Translations under genes and position numbers: made by a program
Assembly (NCBI RefSeq): GCF_046546515.1
Contig: NZ_JBKHKJ010000003.1
Span: 62,001 to 126,000, forward strand
Direction: 5' to 3'
Length of the DNA stretch: 64,000 bases
Origin: Parasediminibacterium sp046546515
GTDB taxonomy: Bacteria; Bacteroidota; Bacteroidia; Chitinophagales; Chitinophagaceae
Shown: positions 1 to 9,539 of the stretch, piece after piece
How the letters are laid out: each line of letters opens with the position of its first letter
Numbering within the stretch: position 1 is the first letter of the stretch
Notes under the pieces: model-generated
Seen by the model: the letters and a program-made list of their open reading frames with translations, nothing else
The model's database searches: none
What the model was told of the DNA's origin: nothing

Positions 1-3000
1 CTTTCCCTTCATTGATGTATTCAGCCCCAAAAGGTGGCACGCTCCAGTCGTTCCGCCAATTGCTCACCAATATGCGGAAACTATCATTCACCGAAACTGG
101 GGAAATGCCTTTCATCTTCACCCCATTTTGAAACATGGCTTTACCGTTCCAATTAAGGGTTATGTTAGATAAACCAGAAAGGAAAGGGTCGTAATTGGGT
201 TCAAAAGGCTGGGGTACCACCACGCTGTCATAATACTCAACGCCTGTTTTGGGCGTGCTACGCAATGTCCAGCTTGTAGCTGCTTTCACGCAGCCAGCTT
301 TTTCATCCAGGAAAGGCTTGGTTAGGGTTAAGCTATCCCCGATCAATTTCTTGTAGCTGTCAATTGTTTTATTTGTAATTTGATAAATGCAAACTCTTCC
401 CCCATTGTCTTCAAAAGATTTGATGGTTTTTACTTCTTCGTCTGTGAGTGCGTTTGTCCTTGCATCTAAGAATAATACTTTGAAATCTTTTATTGAAGCA
501 GCATTTACAGCAGAAATTGGCTTCGCTGTTTTATTCATCCAAACAACAAAATCTGTTTGCCCATAAACTGCGGCTTCATTTGTCTTGATAATTGGTTTGT
601 AATTAGCAGAATTGTCAATCAAGTTATGCAACAACCACCCCGCAACTGGCTCTAGCTTCGCTGTTTCTGTAAGTTTCAAGGAAGTTACCCACGCACATCC
701 TTTGCCAGTATATATTTGATGCAATGCCGATGTCTTACCATCTTTGTCTCCTGTAATCAACACCCTTGAATTTTCAGAGACACTTGGTTTTTCCATCCCA
801 CCATATTCGTTGCCTCCCTTCCAAAAACTAAGTTCTTCCTGCCCAATACCATCTAAGACTTTGTAGTTTGCCCCGTTTGCAAATAGCCTCGCACTGCCTT
901 TGAGCAAACCATTATCATTCATAAATTGAATTAATGTCAAGCCTTGATAAGCTTGTGTTTTTGCATAATCTGGAAGTTTGTTGCCTACAACCAAAACAAT
1001 ATTTGCATCTGCTGGATTACTCATTCCAAGTAGCTTCTTAAAAGGTATGCCTGCATCGGTAAGCACTTTAATCAATCCCCCATCTTCATCAATCACCCCA
1101 ATCTTTTTCCCATTCAAATGCAAAAGCGAAGCCGATAACCTTGGGTAAATATGCCCTTCCCGTACATCTTTGTATCCTGCTTTGCCTTTGTACCAAAACT
1201 CACGCACAATATGGATATGCGTTTCCGTGGATATCGAAGGGATGTTAAAATGCCATTCCACGTCCCGCAGCATATCGCCTGGCTGCAAGGATTGTTTTTT
1301 GATGGTTTCGGACAAGACTTTGCCCTCTGGTGTTTCTATTTTGCAATGTATTTCATCCACAAAACGCAGGTCATCATACTGCAACAATGGGGTTTTAATG
1401 GAGGCATTTTCCCCACCAAAGAAGGAAAAGTTTTTGCTGTCATACGGGAAGCGTACCCATTTCATGTCCTCGGCAAACAAATAGTAGCCGGGGTTTGGCT
1501 CGTAAACGGGCAAGGTAGGGTCCCAGATGTTTACAGGGGTAGCACATGGCAGTATTTGTTTGGGTTTCACGCCCGGGCCTTCCAGTGTTTTATAGGCAGG
1601 CGCAATGCCACGGTATCGGTTGTAAGGCTGCCAGCGGAAAAACACGCAGCCAAAATCCCATGGGCTAAGGGCATTGATGCGGTGCAGGCTGCCGGCAAAT
1701 GTTTTGCCTTCCCTCACAAGGTCGAACGCTGCTTTTATTTCGTTTTGCCCATCCCTGTAAATGCCCGTTGCATAATCTTGTGCTATTACTTCATAGCCGG
1801 CCGTGCCATTCCCAAGGGGGCGGTTGGGTTGCCAAACCTCGCCACATTCGTCCCACACCATGGGTTTGTTTGCCCCAAACTGTTCCCATTCCTTAAACAC
1901 GGAATCGGTATTGTAGTGGTGGCCAATTATGTCGCCATGCGTGGAGAAAGCACTAAAGTCCGAAGCGAAAGCAGGACGGGTTTTGTCAATGGAATGGGCA
2001 TGGTCTATCAGCCAAGGCTTTTCGCCACCGCCTTGCCAGCGCAATTCGTTAGATACGCTCCATGTAAAGATGGAGGGGTGGTTAATCAAGTTTTTCATCA
2101 TATCGCCCAAGTGCTGCTTGGCAAATGTCTGGTCTGTAGGTACTTTAAAGTGGAAAGCAGGTTCTGCCTCCAGCAAAAAGCCCAGTTCGTCTGCTACTTC
2201 ATACAAAACCTTGTGCCTTGGGTAAATATGCAGGCGCATAAAGTTCACACCCATCTTTTTTAGCTCGGTGAACCATGTTACAAAATAGGCACGGGAAGCC
2301 TGTACATCGCCTAGGTAATGTTCCCCATGCCCACGTAGGAACAGCTTCCTACCGTTGATAAACAAGTTAGGGCCAGCCCAGCTAATTTCCCTGAACCCAA
2401 AACGCTCTTTGTGCCAGTCTATCGCCGTGCCGTCTTTCTTATACAGCACTGTGTTGAAATGGTACAAATATGGGTCATGCGGGAACCATAAATGCGCATA
2501 TGCCCAAGCCTCGTTTACCGCAAATGTTTTGCTTGTTTTGGCTGGCAGGGTTTGCTCGCCGCCATCAATTGTTTTTACCACTTTACCCGTGGCATCTGTA
2601 ATAAAATATTTAATAATAAAAGTCTGGTTATCATCTGTAGTATTGTTAATAGGCACATCGCAGGATATGTTTTTATCTGTAAAAGATGTACGGATTACTA
2701 ACCCTTGCTCCACAAAAATATCGGGCAGCACCTGCAATGAAATATCATCCCAAATACCTTTCGATTTCATGCTTTCCCCACCGCTTAGCCTTGTTTCCTC
2801 CTCTTCTATCCTGATTTTCAATGAGTGGCTGCCAATAGAAAGGTTTTTGCCCAGATCGAAATTCCTGGCACTGTATCCATCGTGGATAGTATCGAATATG
2901 TTGCCATCAAACAAAACAGAATAATTCTGCCAGCAGCCGTCTACATGCAGGCGTAAATTCTTTTTTTGCAGGTTAGCATCCAACACTAAATCTTTCTTGT

Positions 3001-3274
3001 AGATAGCCCCGCCCTTCCATTCACGGGGGTAGTTAAATACATCCCAATAGGGCTTGCCCCATTTGCCGTCCCAAACATTTGTGTATGCACCTGGCACACG
3101 GATTTGCGTAGTTTGCTTGGCTTTGTTACTTGTGAAATCCCATAGCCCGTTTAGGCTTATTTCCTTGCGAATTGATTTTGTAGGCAGTGCAAAAGGAAGA
3201 TGGGAACCAACAGACTGAGCAAATGTGGTTTGAAAAAATATACAAGCAAAAACAACTACAAAAATTTTCTTCAT
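1..3274 (-). CDS. Glycoside hydrolase family 2 protein, 3' end cut by window edge
   Basis: Secreted exo-glycosidase of the beta-galactosidase/beta-glucuronidase class; the exact sugar cannot be read from the sequence. The frame is open from ATG at 3274 to the left edge (about 1090 codons). It starts with a signal peptide (MKKIFVVVFACIF, cleavage likely near FAQS). A GH2 sugar-binding domain follows, then the immunoglobulin-like and TIM-barrel parts. Within the barrel are RLHIYPRH, the acid/base motif SNEL with Glu410, and WDECGE with Glu476 as likely nucleophile. The remaining ~600 residues exceed a minimal GH2 and include a beta-rich part and a Rossmann-like stretch containing LFLDARTNALTDEE. 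It is the first gene of the minus-strand carbohydrate block with the esterase and lyase just upstream. A 98-bp gap separates it from the esterase stop, so the three may be co-transcribed. The family is sure; substrate is unknown. Confidence 0.9.
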   Translation of the reverse strand, partial: MKKIFVVVFACIFFQTTFAQSVGSHLPFALPTKSIRKEISLNGLWDFTSNKAKQTTQIRVPGAYTNVWDGKWGKPYWDVFNYPREWKGGAIYKKDLVLDANLQKKNLRLHVDGCWQNYSVLFDGNIFDTIHDGYSARNFDLGKNLSIGSHSLKIRIEEEETRLSGGESMKSKGIWDDISLQVLPDIFVEQGLVIRTSFTDKNISCDVPINNTTDDNQTFIIKYFITDATGKVVKTIDGGEQTLPAKTSKTFAVNEAWAYAHLWFPHDPYLYHFNTVLYKKDGTAIDWHKERFGFREISWAGPNLFINGRKLFLRGHGEHYLGDVQASRAYFVTWFTELKKMGVNFMRLHIYPRHKVLYEVADELGFLLEAEPAFHFKVPTDQTFAKQHLGDMMKNLINHPSIFTWSVSNELRWQGGGEKPWLIDHAHSIDKTRPAFASDFSAFSTHGDIIGHHYNTDSVFKEWEQFGANKPMVWDECGEVWQPNRPLGNGTAGYEVIAQDYATGIYRDGQNEIKAAFDLVREGKTFAGSLHRINALSPWDFGCVFFRWQPYNRYRGIAPAYKTLEGPGVKPKQILPCATPVNIWDPTLPVYEPNPGYYLFAEDMKWVRFPYDSKNFSFFGGENASIKTPLLQYDDLRFVDEIHCKIETPEGKVLSETIKKQSLQPGDMLRDVEWHFNIPSISTETHIHIVREFWYKGKAGYKDVREGHIYPRLSASLLHLNGKKIGVIDEDGGLIKVLTDAGIPFKKLLGMSNPADANIVLVVGNKLPDYAKTQAYQGLTLIQFMNDNGLLKGSARLFANGANYKVLDGIGQEELSFWKGGNEYGGMEKPSVSENSRVLITGDKDGKTSALHQIYTGKGCAWVTSLKLTETAKLEPVAGWLLHNLIDNSANYKPIIKTNEAAVYGQTDFVVWMNKTAKPISAVNAASIKDFKVLFLDARTNALTDEEVKTIKSFEDNGGRVCIYQITNKTIDSYKKLIGDSLTLTKPFLDEKAGCVKAATSWTLRSTPKTGVEYYDSVVVPQPFEPNYDPFLSGLSNITLNWNGKAMFQNGVKMKGISPVSVNDSFRILVSNWRNDWSVPPFGAEYINEGK

Positions 3275-3372
3275 AAAATAAAAATAAGAACCCTGTTTTG
3301 GATAATACAATAATACTTTATAGCTTTTTTAAACTCTATAAAGGTTGAAAATAAGTTTAAATCAGCTAACAA

Positions 3373-4884
3373 TTAATCAACATCGGTTCTAAAAGGACTG
3401 GCAGGTAAACCTTCTTCGTTATATAAATTTACCTTAGGAAAAGCTTCAAATCCATAACGTGCTGCTGCTGGTTTACTTATTTCTGGGCTAGAAATAATTA
3501 CCATATTGCCTTTTATCACTGCGGTAGCAGGTAAAAATTTTTTACCATCACCCGAAATTACAAATCCTTTTAGCTCCCCATCTTTTGCTACTAATCCATT
3601 GCCTACATGTGTAAATGAAACAGTAATGGTATTGTCTTTTACTTCAAAACCTTTATACAACGGACCAGAATACTCTATTTTTTCATTGTAAGCCAATGCT
3701 CTTGCTGCAATAGAGAGCCGATTACCAACTGGTTGCTTAAATGGTGGATGAATATCGGCAGAGTCGCCACAATCGGTAGTTACTGCCATTGCCGTATTGG
3801 GTACTTTTTGTAGAGTGAGCAATTGAGCTTCTCTTAACTTGGGGTTGGCTGAACGAAAGGGAGCAATTTGAACAAACAAAAAAGGAAAATCGCCCTGATT
3901 CCAATGCTGCCTCCAATCCTTAATCATTGTAGGGAAAAGCGTTTGGTATTCTTTAGCCCGACCGCCATTAGATTCGCCTTGATACCAAATTACCCCCTTA
4001 ATTGCATAAGGAATTAATGGATTTATCATTCCATTATACAAACCTCCTGCACCTCCAGCAGGATTTCTTGGTGGTGCAGGCTTGGCAGGAATTGCTTTTT
4101 TTGCAATAGCAGCAGCCAAACTATCTTCTTTCCATTTGGCTAATAAGCTATACTGCTCTACTTTAAATTTTTCTGTGGCTTCTGGATAGGCTTTTAATGC
4201 TTTATCATAATCTTCCACTAGTTTTTTCAACTCAGGATTCGATTCTAACGCAGCCCTTGTAGTCCAGTTTTCGGCAGGAGTGCCTCCTACTGATGTAAAT
4301 ATCATCCCAATAGGCACATGAAGATGATTATATAAATCTCTAGCAAAAAAATAACCCACGGCACTAAAATTTAATACAGAAGCCGTATCGCAAACCACCC
4401 ACTTAGAATTGGCATCATATACAAAACTATCCACTGCTTTTTTTGCCACAAAGTATTGGCGTATTTCAGGATATTTGGCTTTGGCAGCTTCTTCCATATA
4501 ATTTACAATAGGTTTTTGTGAACCCCGCAGCCCCAACTGCCGCTCCATATTGCTTTGCCCACTGCAAACCCACACTTCACCTACCAACACGTTTTCAATA
4601 GTTATAGTATTGTCCCCAGTTATTGTCATTGTAAAAGGACCACCTGCTTTTAACGGTTTTAGTTTCAACATCCATTTACCTTCCTTAGCAGTAGTGCTTA
4701 TTTTTTGACCATTAAAACTGATGGATATTTTTTCTCCATCATTTGCAGTACCCCAAACTGGAACAGCAACACCTTGTTGCAGCACCATATTATTAGAAAA
4801 CAAAGAATTGGGTTTTACAAATGCAAAACCATAATTACATATCAATAGAAAAATAACAACAATTATTTTGTTCATACCCATCAT
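3373..4884 (-). CDS. Sialate O-acetylesterase family protein (SGNH/SASA)
   Basis: Predicted secreted SGNH-type carbohydrate esterase that removes O-acetyl groups from sugars such as sialic acids or uronic-acid polymers. In the 503-residue product, an N-terminal hydrophobic segment (IIVVIFLLICNYGF) serves as signal peptide. The nucleophile block is GQSNME with Ser111, the middle block is WYQGESN (300-306), and DIHP near residue 377-380 supplies the Asp/His pair. This order is the one known for the SASA family. Three in-frame ATGs (4884, 4881, 4875) are possible starts; 4875 gives the cleanest signal peptide. It lies between a GH2 enzyme and a heparinase-like lyase on the same strand, which suggests deacetylation of an acidic polysaccharide before cleavage. 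The true substrate cannot be told from the sequence. Confidence 0.88.
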   Translation of the reverse strand: MMGMNKIIVVIFLLICNYGFAFVKPNSLFSNNMVLQQGVAVPVWGTANDGEKISISFNGQKISTTAKEGKWMLKLKPLKAGGPFTMTITGDNTITIENVLVGEVWVCSGQSNMERQLGLRGSQKPIVNYMEEAAKAKYPEIRQYFVAKKAVDSFVYDANSKWVVCDTASVLNFSAVGYFFARDLYNHLHVPIGMIFTSVGGTPAENWTTRAALESNPELKKLVEDYDKALKAYPEATEKFKVEQYSLLAKWKEDSLAAAIAKKAIPAKPAPPRNPAGGAGGLYNGMINPLIPYAIKGVIWYQGESNGGRAKEYQTLFPTMIKDWRQHWNQGDFPFLFVQIAPFRSANPKLREAQLLTLQKVPNTAMAVTTDCGDSADIHPPFKQPVGNRLSIAARALAYNEKIEYSGPLYKGFEVKDNTITVSFTHVGNGLVAKDGELKGFVISGDGKKFLPATAVIKGNMVIISSPEISKPAAARYGFEAFPKVNLYNEEGLPASPFRTDVD

Positions 4885-4988
4885 TTTAAATTCAGTTCTT
4901 TTTAATTAATGACCATTTATTAGCAATCCTTATGTTTTATTAGGGATGCTTTTTTGATACCCGTAGGCACACAGCCCAAATTGCTACC

Positions 4989-5040
4989 TAAAGTGCAAGC
5001 TTTCTTTGTGCTTCTTTGAGTTTTTGTGGCTTTGTAGCTA
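4989..5040. repeat. Half copy of the GCCAC/AAG dispersed hairpin element
   Basis: The sequence CTTTGTGCTTCTTTGAG followed by TTTGTGGCTTTGTAGC matches the right arm of the longer hairpin elements at 12686-12814, 16461-16590 and 30983-31115. It lies just after the lyase stop codon and before the esterase start. Only one arm is present. Confidence 0.5.
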
Positions 5041-5043
5041 TTT

Positions 5044-7485
5044 CTATTTAAGCACCATTATTTCTTTGCCATCCCTTTTTATTGTTATCCGTGTACGACC
5101 ATCAGCCGCTTTTGCATAGGTAATCATATCTATTTGCCCCGGCCATTCTACTTTCAGCACTGTATGGCTGGCATCCCACGAAGTAACTGGCATTTTCTGG
5201 CCTTTTTCATAAGGGAACAAGAGTACTTTATAATCTGGAGAAACTGTTTTGCAATTAATGACCATGTGATTCATGGATATATCTTTCATTGGAGGGTTAG
5301 GCAATAGATAATTTTCTACTATTGCTGGCGCAGAAGCATCTGCACCATCGGCATTCAACACCCGCACAAGCATTTGGCGGTTATCGCCATTGGCTCCAAG
5401 TATAATATCGTTTTTAAAGTTTTTATCTTTCTTATCCACAGTCGTCCCCTGCTGTAGCAAGTCATCTTCCAGCGACATGCCAAACTGGTAATCGTGTGGG
5501 CTTCCATCTTTCTGAATGTCATCTGTTATTAACACATAAGGGTATTTCCCCCTTACCAAGCCAGTGCTACGAAAAGCTTTTTGAACGGGATTGTTCGGCA
5601 GCCACCATTCAGACCCTTTCTTGGATGTTTGCCAATATGGCAAATCGCTATAAGGCATGTCCATCCATGGCAAACTACTTTTGTGCAATGGGAAATCATT
5701 GGCGGTAAATAGCACCTGTACGCCACCTTTCGGGAAGCGGTTATTGCCCCCCGTAGTCCAATCGTAGCTGGTTTTATAATCCCCTGCTATAAAAGTTGCA
5801 TCTGCATTGTCTTGCATATCAACCGTTTTTCCTGGCGCAAAACCCGGGCCTTTGCCATCAATCAAATCAACAGACCTGTGCTTGGGCAGGTAATGTTCCT
5901 CCACTTGCCTAAGCGGTTTGTATATTACCCAGTAACGGCCTAGTGCGTGGATGTTAAAATGCGAGCGGTCAGCATATACATGCCCACCAGCCACATTGCG
6001 TGTAAGCGAATGTAATTGCAGGCAATCCTTGTCCCAAGAAGTACGGGTAATCATATTGCCCGTGTTGTTGCTAAAAAAAGTAAGTGGCTTGCCTGCCGTG
6101 GCCATGTCATGTGCTTGTGTGTATGATTTGCTCTCGTCATAAGGCACGCACAATATGGAGTTCATGAGGCCATTGTCCAGCAACAAGGGATGGCCAAAAT
6201 GTACTTGTTTCTTTAAGAAAGCATAATCGTCCCCAACCCAATTCCTATATACAAAATCTATGGTGGGGTCGTTCGGGAACATCCTTTTTATCACCATTAC
6301 ATCTATCATTGGGGTGGTATTGCCCCTGCCGCCCAAAGAATCAAAGAAGGTAAAAAACTTGCCCCAAGGATCCATGGCATGTAGGTAATAATGGGCGACT
6401 TGCTGGCGTATTTGCGTTAAGGCTAACAAATCATCACCACGGCTGCAGATAGGAAGCAAGTCCTCGGCACACAAGAAGTTCTTGCCCATGCTTTCAAACA
6501 TATCACCTGCCGGGAAAAAGCCAACACTTAAATAACGCTTGTAGCCTGCAACCGCCCTTTTATAAGCATTTAGGTCGCTGCCAGGCTCGCCTTCTATAGC
6601 GCAGCATAAGAAAATAAACACCTGGTGCATAGGTATCCAGTTAGAAGTATTGGCTGGGAATGCAGGCAATGCCTCGCAGTCAAGGAAACTAAAATTGCTA
6701 GTAGTTTTGGCAATGGTGCCGCGCACAATATCCCGCTGCTCTGTAGTCATCCAATTATAGGCAAAATCGTACCCTAGCCCCAACAACCCAGAATGGGTAA
6801 GGCTTTTTACTTCTTGGTAATCGTAATAGCCACCACTATCCCCATGCTTTTTTTTCCAACCCTCAATGTATTTATCCAAAGCGGCATTGTCTATTTTGGC
6901 TAATGTGGCCATCGCAGCGGCACATTTTTTACCACCTTCATTGTCATTATCAATCAAGCAACGGTAAGATTCGTAGATGATAGCACAAGCCACTTCCACA
7001 TTGGTGATAGCAGGATTTTCAATGCCCTTGGCAGCATCTTCATATACATCTTTGTATTTTGCTTTGGGCGATAATATTAAATCTTCCAAAGCTTTACGGA
7101 TGCCATCCATGCAAATTTTGCCAGGTTTGGTTTGGGCAATTTTGTTGCGGAGGGCTGGCAAGTCTTCTGCATTGAACAATATCCTAGGGTGTATGCCAAC
7201 AGCGGGAGGCGCTTTCACCAATTCTTTTGCATACCCATCATAATTGTATTCAAATACCTGTGGGTAATCAAAGTATTTTTTTATTTCCTCATTGGTGTAC
7301 CCAAAATTGTTGTTGCGCTTCAGCATCTCCCAGTCTAGGTATTCTTTTTTCACGATAGTAGAAGATGGTACTGACTGGCAATAGCTCTTGTTTGCTAATG
7401 GCAGCAACATAACTAGGCAAAACAAAGAGGATAAAAACAGTTTTTGAGCATTTTTTCCTTTGCAGCAATCGTTGTATTTACGCAT
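5044..7485 (-). CDS. Heparinase II/III-like polysaccharide lyase
   Basis: Likely secreted or periplasmic lyase that cleaves uronic-acid-containing polysaccharide by beta-elimination. The protein has 813 residues. A signal segment (LFLSSLFCLVMLLPLA, ending near SYCQS) is followed by an N-terminal alpha/alpha-toroid region; ILFNAEDLPALRNKI is typical of the start of this domain. The C-terminal half is a beta-sandwich with HVYADRSHFNIHALGRYW, the His-rich block seen in heparinase II/III-like proteins. The longest frame begins at a TTG at 7488, but the ATG at 7485 fits better. It is the first gene of a minus-strand block with the esterase and GH2 downstream. I cannot place it in one PL family; alginate, heparin-type and other uronate substrates all remain possible. 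Confidence 0.75.
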   Translation of the reverse strand: MRKYNDCCKGKNAQKLFLSSLFCLVMLLPLANKSYCQSVPSSTIVKKEYLDWEMLKRNNNFGYTNEEIKKYFDYPQVFEYNYDGYAKELVKAPPAVGIHPRILFNAEDLPALRNKIAQTKPGKICMDGIRKALEDLILSPKAKYKDVYEDAAKGIENPAITNVEVACAIIYESYRCLIDNDNEGGKKCAAAMATLAKIDNAALDKYIEGWKKKHGDSGGYYDYQEVKSLTHSGLLGLGYDFAYNWMTTEQRDIVRGTIAKTTSNFSFLDCEALPAFPANTSNWIPMHQVFIFLCCAIEGEPGSDLNAYKRAVAGYKRYLSVGFFPAGDMFESMGKNFLCAEDLLPICSRGDDLLALTQIRQQVAHYYLHAMDPWGKFFTFFDSLGGRGNTTPMIDVMVIKRMFPNDPTIDFVYRNWVGDDYAFLKKQVHFGHPLLLDNGLMNSILCVPYDESKSYTQAHDMATAGKPLTFFSNNTGNMITRTSWDKDCLQLHSLTRNVAGGHVYADRSHFNIHALGRYWVIYKPLRQVEEHYLPKHRSVDLIDGKGPGFAPGKTVDMQDNADATFIAGDYKTSYDWTTGGNNRFPKGGVQVLFTANDFPLHKSSLPWMDMPYSDLPYWQTSKKGSEWWLPNNPVQKAFRSTGLVRGKYPYVLITDDIQKDGSPHDYQFGMSLEDDLLQQGTTVDKKDKNFKNDIILGANGDNRQMLVRVLNADGADASAPAIVENYLLPNPPMKDISMNHMVINCKTVSPDYKVLLFPYEKGQKMPVTSWDASHTVLKVEWPGQIDMITYAKAADGRTRITIKRDGKEIMVLK

Positions 7486-7640
7486 CAAAATATTTTTGTC
7501 ATAACAAGACTAGTAAACAAAAACAATAGTTTAACAGCAGCAATAGGCATTAATTGCCGTTATCTTACAATTGAACCATAGGAACCAGTGTTTGCAACAT
7601 GGGGAATGAATAGTGGTGGCTTACCCAACTTATTCTATGC

Positions 7641-7687
7641 ATTGACACAAAGATTCAAAGGCTCAAAGTGGCACGAAGGAAAGAAAG
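7641..7687. repeat. Single arm of the GCCAC/AAG dispersed element
   Basis: Matches the left arm of the full hairpin copies: AAAGGCTCAAAGTGGCACG followed by AAGGAAAGAAAG. The opposite arm is not seen nearby, so this is probably a remnant. Confidence 0.5.
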
Positions 7688-7826
7688 ATTGCAACTGACC
7701 ACATAGTCACATAGATTTAAGGGGGGCATTTCAAATCTTCGCTTTTAATTAGTCTGTTTTATTTAGAAGAAACTTACTAGGTGATTGTGAAAGCCCCACC
7801 CTACATCCCGACATCACCCAGCCAGA

Positions 7827-7857
7827 CCTCACCCCAACCCTTTACAAAGGGAGAGGG
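7827..7857. repeat. CCTCACCCC-type dispersed palindrome
   Basis: CCTCACCCCAACCCTTTAC followed by AAAGGGAGAGGG forms a short imperfect hairpin. The same module occurs at 44417-44448 (CCTCGCC/GGCGAGG stem) and in weaker form at 26992-27059. Confidence 0.5.
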
Positions 7858-8227
7858 AGCAAGAATAAAGGGGTGAATGTGAAGACCAAAGCGAATATTT
7901 GAAATGGGTTATTTTCCTCTTTTTTGGGGTTTATTTTTTTTCTATTTTCTTTTTTTTGCCTTTAACTCATTGATATTCAGTTTTTTATGTTTTTTAAGCC
8001 TCATTTTTTATTATAATTTAAGTGAATTTTATGATAATTTATGGATAATGGACTGATAGTTTTATGATAATAGAATAATAATTTATTGATAAGAAACTGA
8101 TAAGATTTTGATGGTGGATTATCATTTCCTCCAGTCATCTACCAACTGGTGCAGGAGCTAAAGCTAAGGAGAATAGTTCCTAATTTAATGTAAAGTTGGC
8201 ATGGATGAATATATAACCCAAAATAAA

Positions 8228-8286
8228 AATCCTATATGGGGGAAATATGCCCCCATGAGTATCCAAAATTTCCCCCATATAGGATT
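8228..8286. repeat. 19-bp perfect inverted repeat with alternative stem
   Basis: Arms 8228-8246 and 8268-8286 are perfectly complementary and centre on ATATGGGGGAAAT/ATTTCCCCCATAT, with a 21-base loop. The loop holds a second CCCCCAT (8249-8255) that can pair with the same ATGGGGG (8237-8243), so two mutually exclusive stems are possible. No run of T follows, so it is not a classical terminator. Confidence 0.7.
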
Positions 8287-8462
8287 GTCCTTTTCAATAG
8301 CCCGTGAATTATTCCCAATTTTACAGTATATGTCGCACTTTGTCCCCGTTAGGCTCCAACCGAACCGGTTGCCCTAGCATAAGTCTTTGGCCTCTTGGTA
8401 CTATTTTTAATATTAAATTAAAAAGATATTAAATATATTTATTTCCACTAAAAAAACATGGA

Positions 8463-8561
8463 AAATCACTCATTTTTCACTCACTTTTCACTCACAAATC
8501 ACCCACACATCACTCAAAAAACACTCAAAAAACACTCACTTTTCACTCACAAAACACTCAT
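8463..8561 (-). repeat. Nine tandem 11-bp units (array A1)
   Basis: Read on the minus strand, nine consecutive exact 11-bp units start at 8561: ATGAGTGTTTT, GTGAGTGAAAA, GTGAGTGTTTT, TTGAGTGTTTT, TTGAGTGATGT, GTGGGTGATTT, GTGAGTGAAAA, GTGAGTGAAAA, ATGAGTGATTT. The consensus is DTGRGTG followed by four mostly A/T bases. CATTGA lies 32 bp before the first unit (8588-8593 on the plus strand as TCAATG), and TTAATATTA lies downstream. The same organisation appears at 27217-27315 and 49001-49098. The period puts each A/T block on nearly the same helix face. Confidence 0.9.
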
Positions 8562-8842
8562 CTTAAAAACCAAAAAAACACTGTATTTCAATGAGTTATC
8601 ACCAATAAAGGCCTGACATTTAAAATCTAAGCCAAAAATACACTGCCAAACAAGGGGGCAAAGGCCCCAAAAAGGGTATAAAAAAGATGTTTTCGTACAG
8701 TAGCTCTTCTGAGGGGTACAGTAGGTGCAGCTATTTTTGGATAACACAATTAGGGAAAACGCTTGCAAAGTACTATGTTTTCTTTTTTTTCATTTTCTTG
8801 TCTATGTGTGCTATGTGCCTATTTGGTAAGTAATAAAAATAC

Positions 8843-9460
8843 TTATATCATACCGTTGCTCACAGCAAGTTTCACTAGTGCCGCTGTGTTTTTAACGCTA
8901 AACTTGGTAAGCATATTTTTCCTATGTGAATCTACCGTCGTTACGGAGAGGAACAATTTGTTAGCAATTTCTGAATTGTTTAATCCTTCTGCTATCAATT
9001 CAAGCACTTCTTTCTCCCTTTTGGTCAGGATGGGCAATGTAGCCTTTGGTGCAGTGTTTTTTAAGGCAGTGGCCACGGAAAAACTAATATATTCTTTGCC
9101 TTTGCTCACTTGGTGAAGGGCAGCCATGATTTCATTCTTAGTAGCATCTTTCAATAAATAGCCAGATGCACCATTCTCCATCATCTTCTTGATAATGCTT
9201 GGCTGGTTCGCTATGCTCAAGGCAATAATATACATGGCTGGGTAAGCCGTTTTTATTTCCACGCATAAATCCAACCCGCTTTTTTCGGGTAGGTTTATGT
9301 CCATCAGCAAAATATCGGGCTGCTTATGTGGCAACATTTCCAGCAAAGCGGATGGCAGCTTGGCATACCCCATCCATTCAATCTCCTTCTCCCCTTCCAG
9401 TAAAGAACGGATGCCCTCAATTACCATCTGATGGTCTTCTAGAATAAATACTTTTATCAT
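8843..9460 (-). CDS. NarL/FixJ-type response regulator
   Basis: Two-component transcription regulator of 205 residues. A receiver domain (1-120) has the acidic pair EDH at 8-10 and phospho-acceptor Asp54 in LLMDINLPEKSG. A LuxR-type helix-turn-helix fills 145-205 (LTKREKEVLELIAEGLNN, then IANKLFLSVTTVDSHRKN). It lies 79 bp downstream of the histidine kinase gene on the same strand, so the two are a cognate pair by position. Its target genes cannot be told. The gap between kinase and regulator is a 7-bp repeat array. Confidence 0.93.
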   Translation of the reverse strand: MIKVFILEDHQMVIEGIRSLLEGEKEIEWMGYAKLPSALLEMLPHKQPDILLMDINLPEKSGLDLCVEIKTAYPAMYIIALSIANQPSIIKKMMENGASGYLLKDATKNEIMAALHQVSKGKEYISFSVATALKNTAPKATLPILTKREKEVLELIAEGLNNSEIANKLFLSVTTVDSHRKNMLTKFSVKNTAALVKLAVSNGMI

Positions 9461-9465
9461 ACACT

Positions 9466-9536
9466 AGTCGTAAGTGGTAAGTCGTAAGTCATTAGTCAAA
9501 TGCAGAACTTAAAACTTAAAATACAAAACTCAAAAC
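9466..9536. repeat. Degenerate 7-bp tandem repeat
   Basis: Units AGTCGTA, AGTGGTA, AGTCGTA, AGTCATT and AGTCAAA are followed, after a short break, by AACTTAA, AACTTAA, AATACAA and AACTCAA. It fills the kinase-regulator gap. Related 7-bp arrays lie at 16390-16424, 26259-26300 and 47314-47369. Confidence 0.7.
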
Positions 9537-9539
9537 AAT

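Larger units (their letters stand above)
7486..8842. other. Repeat-filled intergenic region, no gene seen
   Basis: A 1.36-kb stretch between the lyase start and the response regulator stop. It holds a hairpin-element arm (7641-7687), a CCTCACCCC-type repeat (7827-7857), an AT-rich zone (7900-8130), a 19-bp inverted repeat (8228-8286) and an 11-bp tandem array (8463-8561). Short open frames here lack start context or recognisable protein features. Confidence 0.7.

Noticed and set aside
1151..2263. 370-codon plus-strand open frame
   Set aside because: Antisense to the GH2 gene, whose frame shows a signal peptide, acid/base and nucleophile motifs; the plus-strand peptide has no recognisable features.
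8463..8561. CRISPR array
   Set aside because: Units are contiguous 11-mers without spacers, and no cas gene is in the window. The 21-bp array at 11786-11974 also lacks unique spacers of normal size.
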